64,000 bases of DNA from Sympetrum striolatum (Eukaryota > Arthropoda > Insecta > Odonata > Libellulidae): positions 82,045,152 through 82,109,151 of the forward strand of contig OX388350.1 in the NCBI GenBank assembly GCA_947579665.1. Reading direction: 5' to 3'. Both the position numbers and the translations under genes were made by a program. Below, piece by piece: positions 11,511 through 22,098 of the stretch. The notes below the pieces were generated by a model. It worked only from the letters and a program-made list of their open reading frames with translations, was not told the DNA's origin and ran no database searches. Each line of letters begins with the position of its first letter. Position 1 is the stretch's first letter.

Positions 11511-12878
11511 CAATATTAATGCAGAAGATCACATCTTCAGGCACCTCCGTGATTCTGAATGTAAATAGATATGCCCTAGATACAGCCCTCTACAAGAAGT
11601 ATAGAACAGTATGTACATTTATTAAATAGCTCTAGATTGAAACTCTGCATAGAGCAAGCAAACTAGACGAACCTGTTAGGTTAAAACATTGATAAAGCCT
11701 TCTAGCTAGATCAATCTATGAATGTTAAACCAGCTGAATAAGCCCAGTACTCTTTAAGGTTTTTTCTGTGATTTGGCTTCTATGCTAGATGTTGAGAAAA
11801 AATATCAAACGATTGAAGAGTCTGTGATATTGTTAACTGCATTATGATATTGTTCACTAAAAGAATAAAAGGACTGACAGTAAACAACGAAAGAGATTGA
11901 AGAAATTTCGACACCATTGCAAGTAAGTGCATATGATGTTGCAAGAAAGGAGCATAATCTTGGATGCCATATTAATGCAAGAAAATAAAAGAGGAAGAGA
12001 TAGATCAGACGAAATGAATTTGTGTGAAGAGTGACTTTTGCTATAGTAACATACATATAAATATATTTTTTGGGGTGAAGGGTCATGGAATTTAAGGTCA
12101 ATGTCAAGGTGTAACCTTGACCTTACCCTATTAAATGTGCCCAAGAACTTGACTAGTCACATTTGAATTTTCACAGAGTAGAGACCCTAACCTGAAACGG
12201 CAAGGAAAAAAAATATCAATCCAAGTTGTCATAGCTCAGATCACAGGAAAAGACTTCCACCAGAACTAAAGAGATTTGTAGTGATTTGTGTTGTGGATGA
12301 TATAATGAAATATTGAGACAATGAAAGGTTCCGATTCCTTTAAAAAAGACATTTTTTCCATTCACATATTCCTACGAATCAAAAACGGAAGAAGGATATA
12401 TATTTAAGTATGATAGCTCATAATAAAAGCACACGCAAAAGTAGGTGGTAGTATTCTAGGTGTGGCTGACTGTCATAAGAAGCGGTGATAGCTCTCACAT
12501 TTGCATAGTCGGGGTGCAGGAAATCATGAGATTTCCATGGAAATCAAATAGCAGCGATATAGTTTAACAAATAATTTGACTTTCTAAACTATATAAGGTT
12601 TCAAATTGTTATATGTGAATGAAATTTTGAGTAATAAATTAGTAATTTAATCAAAATCTTCTAATGAAATTTCCAAACGAATATGGACTTAAGATAGTAA
12701 TATTAACAGACTAATAGCAAGCATTTGTATGATGTAAGGCAACAGATTATGACGTCTAGCCTTCACTGTTGCAAAACATAGAATAAATATTCTAGCCAAA
12801 CACACATTTGGAAGGCATGGAAAACAGGTTCAAACTGAGACAAACAAAAACAATGAAAAATTTGTCATCAGGACTTAC
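11511..12878. other. unassigned sequence
   Basis: No exon or domain was recognised. A GGTCAATGTCAAGG...CCTTGACC imperfect palindrome lies at about 12092-12123. Bases near 12063 (TTTTGGGGTGAAGGGTCATGG) weakly resemble 13015-13050 inside the neighbouring exon-like frame. Confidence 0.35.
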
Positions 12879-13127
12879 TATGCCTCTATACTGGGTAGCA
12901 AGTTGTAACACATTTTGTGCATCTTTTGGTGAAAGGACATATATTCGGCATGTCGCTGTTTTCACACCAACCTTAATAAGAATGTCTGTCTTGTCCACAG
13001 TAAAGATGTAAGGTTTCTTGGGGTATAGAAATGAAGGTGAAGGGCCATGAGGATGTAAGAAACTAATTCTGACCCCACTGGTATCTTCATTAATATTTAA
13101 AACACATCCAATCCAATCCACATACAT
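12879..13127 (-). CDS. orphan exon-like frame with a W-x-G / HPhGPSxSF domain
   Basis: An 83-codon frame runs from an ATG at 13127 to a consensus splice donor (GTAAGT at 12873-12878), in phase 0. The peptide begins MYVDWIGCVLNINED and contains FLHPHGPSPSF followed by a proline-rich YPKKPY and TDILIKV. The pattern resembles a small domain (WxGxV, then FhHPxGPSxSFxWP, then DIL) that I recall at the C-terminus of many uncharacterised arthropod proteins; its function is unknown to me. No AG acceptor lies just upstream, so this would have to be a first exon, a decayed exon, or a transposon relic. No partner exon was found. Confidence 0.4.
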
Positions 13128-13145
13128 TGCAATAAAAAAAATCAA

Positions 13146-13827
13146 CGCAAATATATTAACAAAAAATTAAGAATAATGCAGGCAATTCTTTGTATGAACA
13201 TCTCAATTGAGGCATTTAAGTTCGAAATTAAGATTTTAAAATAACATATATTGCCTACGTAAGAATTTCTTCCTGTACATTGAAAATCAAACTTTTACAT
13301 TAAAATTGTCGTTCATTATGAGGTACTTTACAAAACAACGTAATTCTTTTGATGATAAAGATGCTGAAAACACACAACAATGGATATTCGTACACCACTA
13401 CCAAATGCAGCAACCGATAAATTGAAACGAGAACACCAGGAAGATGACAACAACCAATACAATGAACGAAATCGACAAGAATTCCTTCAATAGCAAAACC
13501 ATTCCTCAGAGACAGCTCTCGTCTGGACCAGAGTGTGCAGCATCCAGCAGCATCGTCAAGGTCTGAAATCGGAGGAAAAAAGTCTTACAATGCATTGAAA
13601 CTGGATAAAACTGAAAGAAGCAATCCCAAGGCAAGCGGACAAAGCATAGAGTTCTGTGGAAAAGAAAGTCATGCATGTGCAAAGGAAAAGATTAAGGGTA
13701 AGAAGCAATCATATAGAAAGCGGACAAAGCAACAGTATAGCATTCTGTGGACAAGCAAGACCAACGCAAGAATGGCAAATCAGAGCAATATTGACTAGGA
13801 AGATGAGCGTGCAATGAGTGAAGCTCC
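13146..13827. other. unassigned sequence with a lysine-rich open frame
   Basis: The frame at 13535-13798 is lysine- and serine-rich and contains an internal repeat (GCGGACAAAGCA near 13637 and 13721). No start context, splice site or domain supports it as a gene. Confidence 0.35.
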
Positions 13828-14330
13828 AGGACCAGCACAAAAATTGATAGGTTTTTTCATTTTCTAAACAAAATATGGAAAACTGACATTTTTCAGATTT
13901 TTTTAGCTTTCTCAACCTTTTTGGGATAAACTGCTGCACAAAATTGAAATTGAAAGTAATTTGTACAGAAATCGTCTAAAGCTTCAAAACCAGCACAAAA
14001 ATAAATAGGTTTTGTCGATTTTTAAACAAAATATGGCCAAAAAACTGAAATATTTCCAAAGCATCCAATATCTCAACTTTTATAAGTTTTGGAAAAATGG
14101 CAGTGCAAACTGAAAATCTATTACATTTTCGGAAAGATCTTTCTATAAGCTTCAAAATGAGCACTAAGTTGAATAGGTTTTCTCAAGTTTTAAGCTAAAT
14201 ACGGCCAAGAAACTGAACTTTTTTCTGAATTATTTCAACTACACAAAAGTGGATATCTATGATAATTTCAGAAAGTGATTGCTAAATAGGTGCTTAGTGT
14301 GATTATTACATAGTAATAGTTTACTTTTGA
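13828..14330. repeat. degenerate tandem repeat, about 160-170 bp unit, three copies
   Basis: The phrase AGCACAAAAATTGATAGG is followed each time by an A/T-rich stretch, AAACAAAATATGG and AAAACTGA. It occurs at about 13834, 13990 and 14157 (the third diverged to GAGCACTAAGTTGAATAGG). The spacing of about 156-167 bp is satellite-like. There is no coding potential. Confidence 0.6.
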
Positions 14331-14737
14331 ACTTTAAAGAGCATAAAATTGGTAACTACACTTAGCAGTTGTGGGAGATATTTCATGCCATTTTTCATTC
14401 CGAACTATTATGCTAATTTTTGTGAAATTCGTTAGATAAGGGTCTCACTTAGTTTTGAACGAGTCCACTTAGGGTACAAAGCTAAGCATTCAGTAGAAAA
14501 CAAAGTCGTGCACATTCAAAGTAAAAAGCAAGACCAATGCAAGAACGAAGAATTAGAAGAATATAGTCACTGCAAAAGACCAGACCAATGACCAGAAAGA
14601 CAAGATTGCGATGAGTGTTCTAAGCATGTGATTTGTTAGCCAGATTTGTTAATCAACTCTGACAGCAGCCACCACAGTGCTATATATGAAGTTAGGTATT
14701 GATACGACTACTAGTTTTTACGTTAGAACACCCACAA

Positions 14738-14768
<31 letters not shown>
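14738..14768. repeat. (CA)n microsatellite
   Basis: About 15 uninterrupted CA units follow CCCACAAGCGCG. Confidence 0.95.
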
Positions 14769-14769
14769 T

Positions 14770-14890
14770 CATTCCAAAAATGGTCAAAACGTGTTCTAGG
14801 GACCACAAAACATGTATTTCTGTTTAAATCTCAAAGTTGATTTTTTCACGAAAACAATATTTTCTCTATACTACATTTATGGAGAAAGTA
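14770..14890 (+). repeat. LINE/SINE 3'-end-like fragment
   Basis: The segment CTCAAAGTTGATTTTTTCAC, then ACTTTCTCTATAC-like sequence ending TATGGAGAAAGTAAAA, is repeated with few changes at 32440-32520. Two diverged copies ending at the same A-rich tail fit a retroposon 3' end. The family was not identified. Confidence 0.45.
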
Positions 14891-15206
14891 AAAACATTTT
14901 TATTTCATAGATAAACATATATAGACAAAAATACACATACGCACCATAGGAAGTCAAGCAACAGTTAAGAAATACACAACAAATTACTATTGAATATTAA
15001 ACCATTTTTCAAGTTTGTTGTAAACATGTTTCAATCCATATCTGTAAACTGCGTTTACTCACCCAACCAAATTCTCAAGTTCCACAGTTAAAATTCCTCG
15101 CAAATTCCCTACTTCCCCTCTAAACTCCCCCATTCACAACTATCCATTCAACCCTTTGCCCAACCTCTCCTATACCCCCTCCGGAAAGTGTATAGAAGGA
15201 AGAAGA
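14891..15206. other. sequence upstream of a retroelement tail
   Basis: A C/T-rich block (15110-15180) precedes the retroelement-like tail at 15207. No coding region was recognised. Confidence 0.3.
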
Positions 15207-15252
15207 AATTCTTTTCTGTACCTGAAGATGTTGCAATGAAACCCGGGTAGTG
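15207..15252 (+). repeat. retroelement tail with CTGAAGA...GAAACCCGG motif
   Basis: CTGAAGATGTTGCAATGAAA is followed by CCCGGGTAGTGGTCTAAATA. This CTGAAGA/GAAAC arrangement is typical of the 3' ends of several invertebrate retroelements and matches in form the Penelope-like tail at 54561-54606. It is annotated as a probable retroelement 3' remnant. A hammerhead-type fold is weaker here than in the other copy. Confidence 0.4.
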
Positions 15253-15259
15253 GTCTAAA

Positions 15260-16168
15260 TAAAGGGAAATTACAAAGTTGTTTTTATTCTGATAAGTATT
15301 TATGTATAATACACATTTTAAAATCTCATCAAAAATGAATGCATTCAAACTTTATAAGTAATTGATTCCTGAGGTTGTAATAAGTTAAAGTATATATAGT
15401 CTTTTTAGATATATATTTTAGATAGTGTTTTTATTTAAATTAAAATGTCTCTAGTCATCTAAAATAGAAAGAAAAGGACAGGAAATGTGAATCTGGATTC
15501 GTATAAGAGAAACAAAAGAGACAGGAAACTCAGAATTCAAACGTTTTCTTAAAAAAAATAAAATAAAAGATGTAATTTAAGTAATCAGGTGTAGTACGTT
15601 AGCTATGATTAACTTTGCATCACTTACAATTACAAAACTTATATTAGTGAAAATCAAAGCTCTTGAATAGATTTTAGGAAAAGCTTAAGCAAAAAGTGGT
15701 TTTAAACCTGCGTTAGATTAATTAGCTAAAGGCCTTAGGAAACAAATCTTTGTCAAAATAGATATAAAAACTAAAAATAACATAGGAGACTTAATATTCA
15801 GTTAAAGTTCACCAAAGACTTATAAAGTATCTTTCGAAAAGACTTTACAAAACCTTCATAAAAGAAGGTTGTATGATGGAATTATATGATAGAAGATTAA
15901 GGAGTGCAAAACATTTCAACACAAAAGCATTATAAATTAAAAGATTAGAAATTGAAATAAAATTAGAGATAGAAATGAATTATAAATTGGAAATAAATTT
16001 GAAAGATCTGTGAGGTTATAATTTAAAAATTAGTCTTGCGATACAAAGTAAATTTTATAAAAGCTATTTATCTAGATAATCATTGTATAATTAGTTTAGA
16101 TGCAAAAAATCTTGGTAGGAATGGATTGATGTTGTGCAGATCACAGTAAGTGAAAAGAAAAAACATAA
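15260..16168. other. unassigned AT-rich sequence
   Basis: The region is rich in TTAGA/AATTA with no open frame of note, no recognised repeat end and no splice-bounded exon. Confidence 0.5.
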
Positions 16169-16172
16169 TTAA

Positions 16173-16275
16173 CCCTTAATTAGTAGCGTGGGGTCAATTT
16201 GGCCCCAGGCAGTGTATGTCCTTCGTTAACACCGAAACTAATGAAGATATATCAACCAAATTATCGTTTTTTAAA
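16173..16275 (+). mobile_element. piggyBac-type terminal fragment at a TTAA site
   Basis: TTAA at 16169-16172 is followed by CCCTTAATTAGTAGCGTGGG and an imperfect hairpin GGGGTCAATTTGGCCCC. The plan (TTAA, CCCT.., short G/C hairpin with a TCAAATTGA-like centre) matches piggyBac-type MITEs and parallels the hairpin in the large piggyBac at 33502. No matching right end was found within the next kilobase, so this is one end only. Confidence 0.45.
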
Positions 16276-17178
16276 GATGTGTTCTATGCTATGATTATCC
16301 AAATTTTGTTAATTTCAAGAAATAAAAATTATGCAATTTAAGCTGAGTTACAAAATTTACAAAATATAAATTTAAAACATTATCTCAACAACATTTAAAT
16401 AATTTTTAAGTGCCTGTACATTAACTAATTCATTGCTAAGCAACACAAAATATAAATTTCCAAAACAAGTTTTCTTGGATGTTTTTAGGATTTTAACGAA
16501 TATTTTTCGAATGCATCTTGAATGTTTAAAATGCTTTTGGGGTTCACAAAATACTTGATTAATGCTCACTGAGTAAATCTGTGTTCATATATTTCCAATA
16601 CAGCAACAAAGAGCTACGCAATAAAAACTTTCGAATAGTGTGTTTTTAAAAATTGGTACCCTTGCTATGTGAAGTTATAAAATAATACAAAGTAATAAAT
16701 AATACACAGTAATTTTATAAAGTTATAAATCTAGATAAACATTACATAATTAGATAAGATACAAAAAATCTAGGGATGAGTGAATGGACGCAGTTTAGAT
16801 CACGATAAATGCAAAAAAAAGACTGATATTGAACATTGATAAAAAATTTCAAAAATTATGAGCAAGGCCCCATACCTTTGCTATTATTTTATTAAACAAA
16901 AATCGACATACAAAATGGCTGATACTTCACTGAGAAGATCTTATGCAATTGTCTTTCTTTTTGAATTTGTAAAAAGTAAATTTGATACATTGAAACGACT
17001 GATCTTTCCTAATAGTGTAAACATCAATTGGCTGACGATGACTCAATAAACAAATCTTGCAACATTTATCATAAATGCATCAATTAATACTCTTATGGAA
17101 GTATCCTTCATCAATGTGTTTCTTATAGCAATTAAATATATACATATGATATATGCAAATCAAATTCGAATTTAATTA
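16276..17178. other. unassigned AT-rich sequence
   Basis: The phrase CTAGATAA..CATTGTATAATTAG..ATGCAAAAAATCT at 16070-16110 recurs in diverged form at 16730-16770, indicating an old duplication about 660 bp apart. Nothing else was recognised; the open frame at 16858-17049 has no match. Confidence 0.4.
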
Positions 17179-18030
17179 CAGTAGAAGTCTGTTATAACGA
17201 GTACGGCATATAACGAGAGTTGTGTTATAGCGAGTGATTTTTGGCCATTGTCCGTCTCACTGCAGAAAGGATAGGGAGTTACGTCCATTATAATGAGTGG
17301 TCATTTCTGAATTATCGTTATAACGAGTGCTATGTTTGTCTTGCAGGAGGCATATCTCGGAATCCTCAATTGATGTGAGGGACAAAGTCCGACAAACCAA
17401 CAGTTATCTCTTCTAACGGCAAATAAAATTACATACAAAAATTATCGTCACCTTATTCGTGCATTTGTTTTCCACAAGTCGCTTTGCCCTTCCTCAGCAA
17501 AGATGCTTCAGGGAGCTTTGATTAGAAACTTCTCACTCTCCCCTTTATCCCTATGTGCATCGCATCCTCTTGTCTCTTTTCGCAGGGATAATTTCCCCTC
17601 TAGTCAGAGCCAAAATTTTCAATCGAGTTCCCATCACATTGGCATTCACTGTGGAATTTGTTTTCATATGAAACTTGGCACCAAATCGTCTGATCCAGGA
17701 CCAATGGGAATATAGGAGATAAAAGCAGTGCTGATTCGGATTCCCGCGTTTGCCTTTGGTGAAAGCGGTCCCGGGTTCGAATCCCGGTGGGAGCCAATGT
17801 GCGAAATGACCTAAGCACTTTTAGCAATACTACTACTACTACTCGGATTCCCATGGTAACCTCCCTTGTGATTTTGTCGTTGCTTGTGATGAAAGTGAAT
17901 GAAAAATATCTCGAGAAAGCAATTTGATATGAAATGAGATTATCTAAAGACACACCATTATATTTCGATGATTATTGAGCAATAATTTTCCATATTTTAT
18001 ATTGGCGGACCCAGTTTCATTATAATGTAT
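17179..18030 (+). mobile_element. Tigger/pogo-like relic, internally deleted, right end missing
   Basis: It starts at a TA with CAGTAGAAGTCTGTTATAAC, nearly the same as the intact Tigger end at 42606. The order of homologous blocks follows that element: the repeated ATAACGAG subterminal region, then AAACTTGGCACCAAATCGTC (compare 42960), GAATGAAAAATATCTCGAG (compare 43073), and then a jump to GAGCAATAATTTTCC (compare 44890). All transposase sequence is deleted. A SINE has inserted at 17746. No right inverted repeat was found. Confidence 0.7.
17746..17842 (+). mobile_element. 5'-truncated tRNA-derived SINE with (TAC)n tail
   Basis: The insert of 97 bp is flanked by a perfect 10-bp duplication, TCGGATTCCC (17736-17745 and 17843-17852). 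It contains the T-arm block CCCGGGTTCGAATCCCGG, a full B box, but its 5' tRNA half (A box) is missing. The tail is a body segment ending AGCACTTTTAGCAA and five TAC units. The duplication and tail show retroposition into the Tigger relic. Confidence 0.8.
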
Positions 18031-18903
18031 TAATCAATAAAATTATGCGTTAATTCGAAAATAAGGCGCCATCGTAAGAAATGGGCACCCCGAAATTCGA
18101 GCATCGGACATTGATAAATCATTTGCCCCCAAATGTTATGCGCTCCTTAAGATATACGGTCACGCCAGTCTCCGCACCTTATACGCCTGTACTATACAGG
18201 CATACGCTAACATATACGTATATTTCATAAGTATTGTTTATTAATATTATTTATTCGCATATACACTGTACAAAAAATGCCGGTAATTGTCTATGCTTAA
18301 CGTCCTACATAAGTGCCAATTCAAAATCATTCATACGAAAATTTTTATGGGTATCCAATTTCTTTTAATTAAAAACTATCAGCCTACAGTTTTATATTTA
18401 GTGCATACATCGATAGTGGTTTGGTGGAACATTTGCCAAGTTATATGAAACTAGGGTGAGCCTAGGATGCGTCCAGCCCCACGCTGCGGGACATACCAAC
18501 GAGAAGTATTGTACCTGAATCTAGTTTGCAGTTGATTCAAACGCACACCCCAAGTTTTGAGGTGAAAAAAAGACCCAAAAGGGCGAGCTTTATTTTCAAG
18601 TAAATCAGTTTTTTAAATAAATAGTATTTTTAATAGTGAATTTCCCCGTCAAAAATTACACTATAATTAAATTTAAGTTAAGAGTATTTTATAGTGCAAA
18701 TAGCATAAACATCCCGATTGCCTGTGATCTCACAGGCCCATGGAGTGAAAGAGGGGGGTTAGGGTAGAATGATCAGAAAAAAATGCAGATTTTCTGTAAT
18801 GTAACAGTAAGAAAAGGCCAACTTTCCTCAATTTGACAAAGGAAACCCTACCTACCCTTCTCAACTCATACCTCCCCTTGCACAAGTAAAGGAGGGTGAT
18901 AAC
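18031..18903. other. unassigned sequence
   Basis: No domain or repeat end was recognised. A minus-strand frame covers 18730-18963 with a possible acceptor (TTACATTACAG) near 18792, but the frame that would follow it in phase 0 stops after a few codons. Confidence 0.35.
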
Positions 18904-19180
18904 TAGGGGTGAGCCGATAATTAATTCCGATATAAATACTGGCCGATATTCGGTTATCGGCATATCGGTATCGGAGCATCAAAATCCGATAATTTTTTCA
19001 CTTGTATAACTTTTTCAACAAATTGCTGTTTATTTCCCATTTGAATATTTTGCTTTTCACGCTTACCGCACTTACTAATGTGCGTTGTTTGCAGCCTTCT
19101 GAAATAATCCATTAGTTGGCGCTGTATTTTAAAAACGCAACAAAGGCGCAAAAATTCACCCGAGGTCACATGAATCGCAC

Positions 19181-21196
19181 GTGGTAGTCAAAATGTCGGA
19201 CGTGTGGAAATATTTCGTAGTTAAACATGATGACCCCAATAAGACATCTTGTAAACTTTTCAATGTACGTGTCTCTCGCGGTGGAAAAAATTCTCGGTCG
19301 TACACAACGACTAACTTGAGAGTTCATTTAAAAAGCAACCATTTGATCCAGTTCCGAGAACTGGAAAAGAAGAGACGAAAACGGCGAAGTAAAACGTGAC
19401 TTCTGAAATTAGTTTTAAAAATACGCCTGTAAGTATATCAACACCCCTGAGTGATGATGAAGAAATGGATGATCCTCGACCATCTTCCAGTGCTTCAGAT
19501 TGATCATCATTTGTGCCAGCCGAATCAAATTCATCAACGCCAAAGAAGACGAAATTTTGACCTCACTCAATGAAATTTGGAGGAAACCATACATGGAAGA
19601 TGATCCTCGCAGGAATAAAATTATTAACCTAATAGGTTGGATGTTGGCCGAGAACTTTCTTTCGTTCGAATTAGTTAAAAGTAACTATAAGTATTTTTCA
19701 ATTGTGATCACATTGCATTCATTGCTTGGTTCTCCATTGCTTTTAGATGTAATATTTTTTTCAGCTTTCATTGACTTGATTAAATACTTGGAGCCTCGCT
19801 ATGCTGTACCATGCCGCCAGACTTTCTCCCGAAGGATTATCAAAATTTTATACTAAAAAGTATGCGACTTTGCCAAGCTCGAGTTGGAGGAGGCTGAAAC
19901 AGTCGCCTGTACTACGGACTTCTGGTCATCGAATTCTGGTGATGATTATTTATCATTGACGGTGCATCTCATCACGAAAGAATTTGTTAAGAAAAACTTG
20001 TTTTTGGAAGTTGTTCCATTTCGTCCTGTTTATCATACGAATGAAAATATATAAGAGTTTTTAGTTGAAACACTAGATTCATGGAAAATTAGGAGGGAAA
20101 AAATTCATTCAATTCTTAGAGATAATGCGTTCAACATGGCTGGGGCATTCACACTATGTGGAATCCTTAGTGAAGGTTGTGCTTCTCACACTCTTCAGTT
20201 AGTTGTACGGGAGGCTTTGCTCAATCAGACTTCTATTTCCAATGTTTGTACCAAAGTGAGGAAAGTTGTGGCGCATTTCAGGCATTCCTTGAGTGCAAAC
20301 AAATTGCATATAATTTACCAAGAAAACAATAATTTGCCGGTGCATAAACTCATTCAGGACCAAAACACAAGGTGGGATAGTACCTTTCTGATGCTGGAGA
20401 GGTTTTTTGAACAAAATAAAATGATCAAAGGACTTGCCCCTACATTGAATATCAGTAATATACCATCAAATGAAGAATGGCAACTCATAGAAAATGTTCT
20501 TCCTTGCTTGCAATTATTTAGATGTGTTACTCTTGAAATGAGTGAGGAAGGGCCTAGATCATCCATTGCCAATGACATTCCGCTAATAGGAGGTCTGATT
20601 GCAAAATGAAATGCTATGTTTGGCAAAGATACAAATCATCCCAAGTCATTTGGTCAATCTTTAATAGCAAACTTGAGAAAGAGATTCAAAAACATAGAGA
20701 ATACCCATTTCTATGCCGTTGCTACCCTGATGGACCCAAGGTTTAAAGGCTTTGTCTTTTCTTCCCCAGAGTCAGTCGAGAAAGATAAAAATGAAATTAT
20801 TAATGTTATGAAAGACTCGTTCAAAAAAAAAAAGATACCAGTTTGCAAATTTTAAATTCAATAGATAGTACAGTGGATTGCCCTTCATTTAGTTTATACA
20901 ATATCATTCTTCCTCAGATTAAAGTATCACTAGACAATCCAGAGGATGAATTAGAGGATTATCTTCAGGAATCCTTATTGCCTATTGAGTGTGGTCCCCT
21001 TATTTATTGGAAGAATTACAAAAAAATATGTGCACCTTTCAGAAGTAACCAAAATATTTTTAGCTGCACTGCATGTGGATCTGTAGCATCAGAAAGGTTT
21101 CTCGGCGCAGCAAATTTAGTGTCTTCTAAGGCAAGGGGAGCATTGAACACTAATAAGGTTAAGCAGCTTATGTTTTTGGCTAAAAATAAGTACTGA
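19181..21196 (+). pseudogene. hAT transposase (BED finger type), frameshifted
   Basis: Five overlapping frames together spell a hAT transposase. The N-terminal BED finger (19193-19399) has SDVWKYFVV, VSRGGKNSRSY, TTNLRVHLKSNH, but the second zinc cysteine is Phe (CKLF where the family has CxxC). A region with LIKYLEPRYAVPCRQTFSR spans 19500-19860. The DDE/helical part (20136-20609) has EGCASHTLQLVV and TRWDSTFLMLERF. The segment at 20616-20855 has LMDPRFKGF. The C-terminal hATC dimerisation region (20843-21196) has SVASERFLGAANLVSSKARG. Frameshifts or stops separate these pieces (near 19399, 19557, 19860, 20609, 20855), so no protein is made. It resembles ZBED-related Ac-type transposases. 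Confidence 0.88.
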
Positions 21197-21354
21197 AATG
21201 TAATTATTCTAAAGAAATTGTTAATTTTTACATTGTGTACATTGATCTTTTAAATAAATGTTTTAAACTTTTGCACATAATTTTTTTACAGCGCTAAATA
21301 TCACTGTATGCTACCTTATTAGGTATCTATTAGATATATCAAAAAGAAATAGAG

Positions 21355-21570
21355 GTATCGATCATAGGGGCCATGAGTTCGATCCCAGAAGGCCCCAAAC
21401 TACCGATTTTTCACTTAAGATTAAATTGCTTTGATTTTCGGGAATTCGTTTGAGACACTTCCCAGCATTGTAGCGAGTTGAAATTTGAGGTATCATTAAA
21501 AGACGTGAGTACCCAAACTATCAAGATGTCTTCGGATATCATCCTTGATTCGACGCTAGGTCGGGGCAAT
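21355..21570 (+). repeat. B-box modular element fragment nested in the hAT
   Basis: It holds two modules, with AGTTCGATCCC at about 21374 and GATTCGACGCT at about 21547. The sequence between them (GATTTTCGGGAATTC, GAGACACTTCCC, GTTGAAATTTGAGG) follows 2642-2830 of copy 4 closely. It lies between the transposase stop and the hAT right end. Confidence 0.6.
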
Positions 21571-21821
21571 TTTTTCTAAATAAGAAATGAACGTAAATTT
21601 ATACCGTTATATACCGTTTGCAGGCTTCATTTCATTTGCAAAATTAAATTAGAAATAATGGTCCTACAAAATCGCAACGAGTACCAACAGACGAGAAATT
21701 AATTAAAAATTCTTATTTTGGTCGTAAAACATCGTTTTTGATTCTAAATTACGAGAATTAGAAGAAATAGCGCAAAAAATATGAATTATTTTGCTGTTAT
21801 TACAATATATATACATATATA

Positions 21822-21843
21822 TACACACACACACACACACACA
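21822..21843. repeat. (AC)n microsatellite
   Basis: About ten AC units follow ATATATACATATATAT. Confidence 0.9.
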
Positions 21844-22005
21844 GTATATCAGATTAAAATATCGGTTATCGGAACAAAATATCGGGTATCGGCTATCGGA
21901 ATAAAAAGGATATCGGCTCACCCCTAGTGATAACACAAATCAGAACGCCTGCAATTGAAGTTCTCATTACCTTCTGGATAAGATCCTCTCCAGCGTCCAT
22001 CCTAC

Positions 22006-22098
22006 CTGGAAACGATCAATCTTCCTTGCTTTTGTAGACGTTGATTCTTCTTCCTCATTATGTAAATTCAACCGGCAGAGTAAGGGTTTTACAATCAC
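22006..22098 (-). CDS. host exon (downstream of the pair), unidentified protein
   Basis: A 31-codon phase-0 frame lies between an acceptor (TTGCAGCTGCAG, two AGs in tandem, the further one adding two codons to 22104) and a good donor CAG/GTAGGA (22000-22005). The peptide starts VIVKPLLCRLNLHN, continues with EEEESTSTKARK and ends DRFQ. It joins in frame to the upstream exon at 22721-22828; together they form a hydrophobic, probably membrane-spanning segment followed by an acidic/basic hydrophilic tail. The next exon downstream was not found; a hAT occupies 18904-21926. Confidence 0.55.

Larger units (their letters stand above)
18904..21926 (+). mobile_element. hAT transposon (3.0 kb), target duplication GTGATAAC
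   Basis: The inverted ends TAGGGGTGAGCCGATA.. and ..TATCGGCTCACCCCTA are flanked by a perfect 8-bp duplication GTGATAAC (18896-18903 and 21927-21934), the hallmark of hAT. The subterminal regions are rich in ATCGG/CCGAT repeats, probable transposase-binding sites. It encodes a decayed BED-type transposase and carries a later B-box element fragment (21355-21570) and an AC microsatellite near its right end. It inserted just beyond a host exon (22006-22098). Confidence 0.92.

Noticed and set aside
13535..13798. lysine-rich 87-codon frame
   Set aside because: Composition and internal repeats explain it; no supporting start, splice or domain evidence.
17760..17800. tRNA gene suggested by CCCGGGTTCGAATCCCGG
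   Set aside because: There is no 5' tRNA half or acceptor pairing; the flanking duplication and TAC tail show a SINE.
18730..18963. minus-strand frame as the next exon after 22006-22098
   Set aside because: In the phase required by the upstream donor it stops after six codons, and its other end overlaps the hAT terminus.
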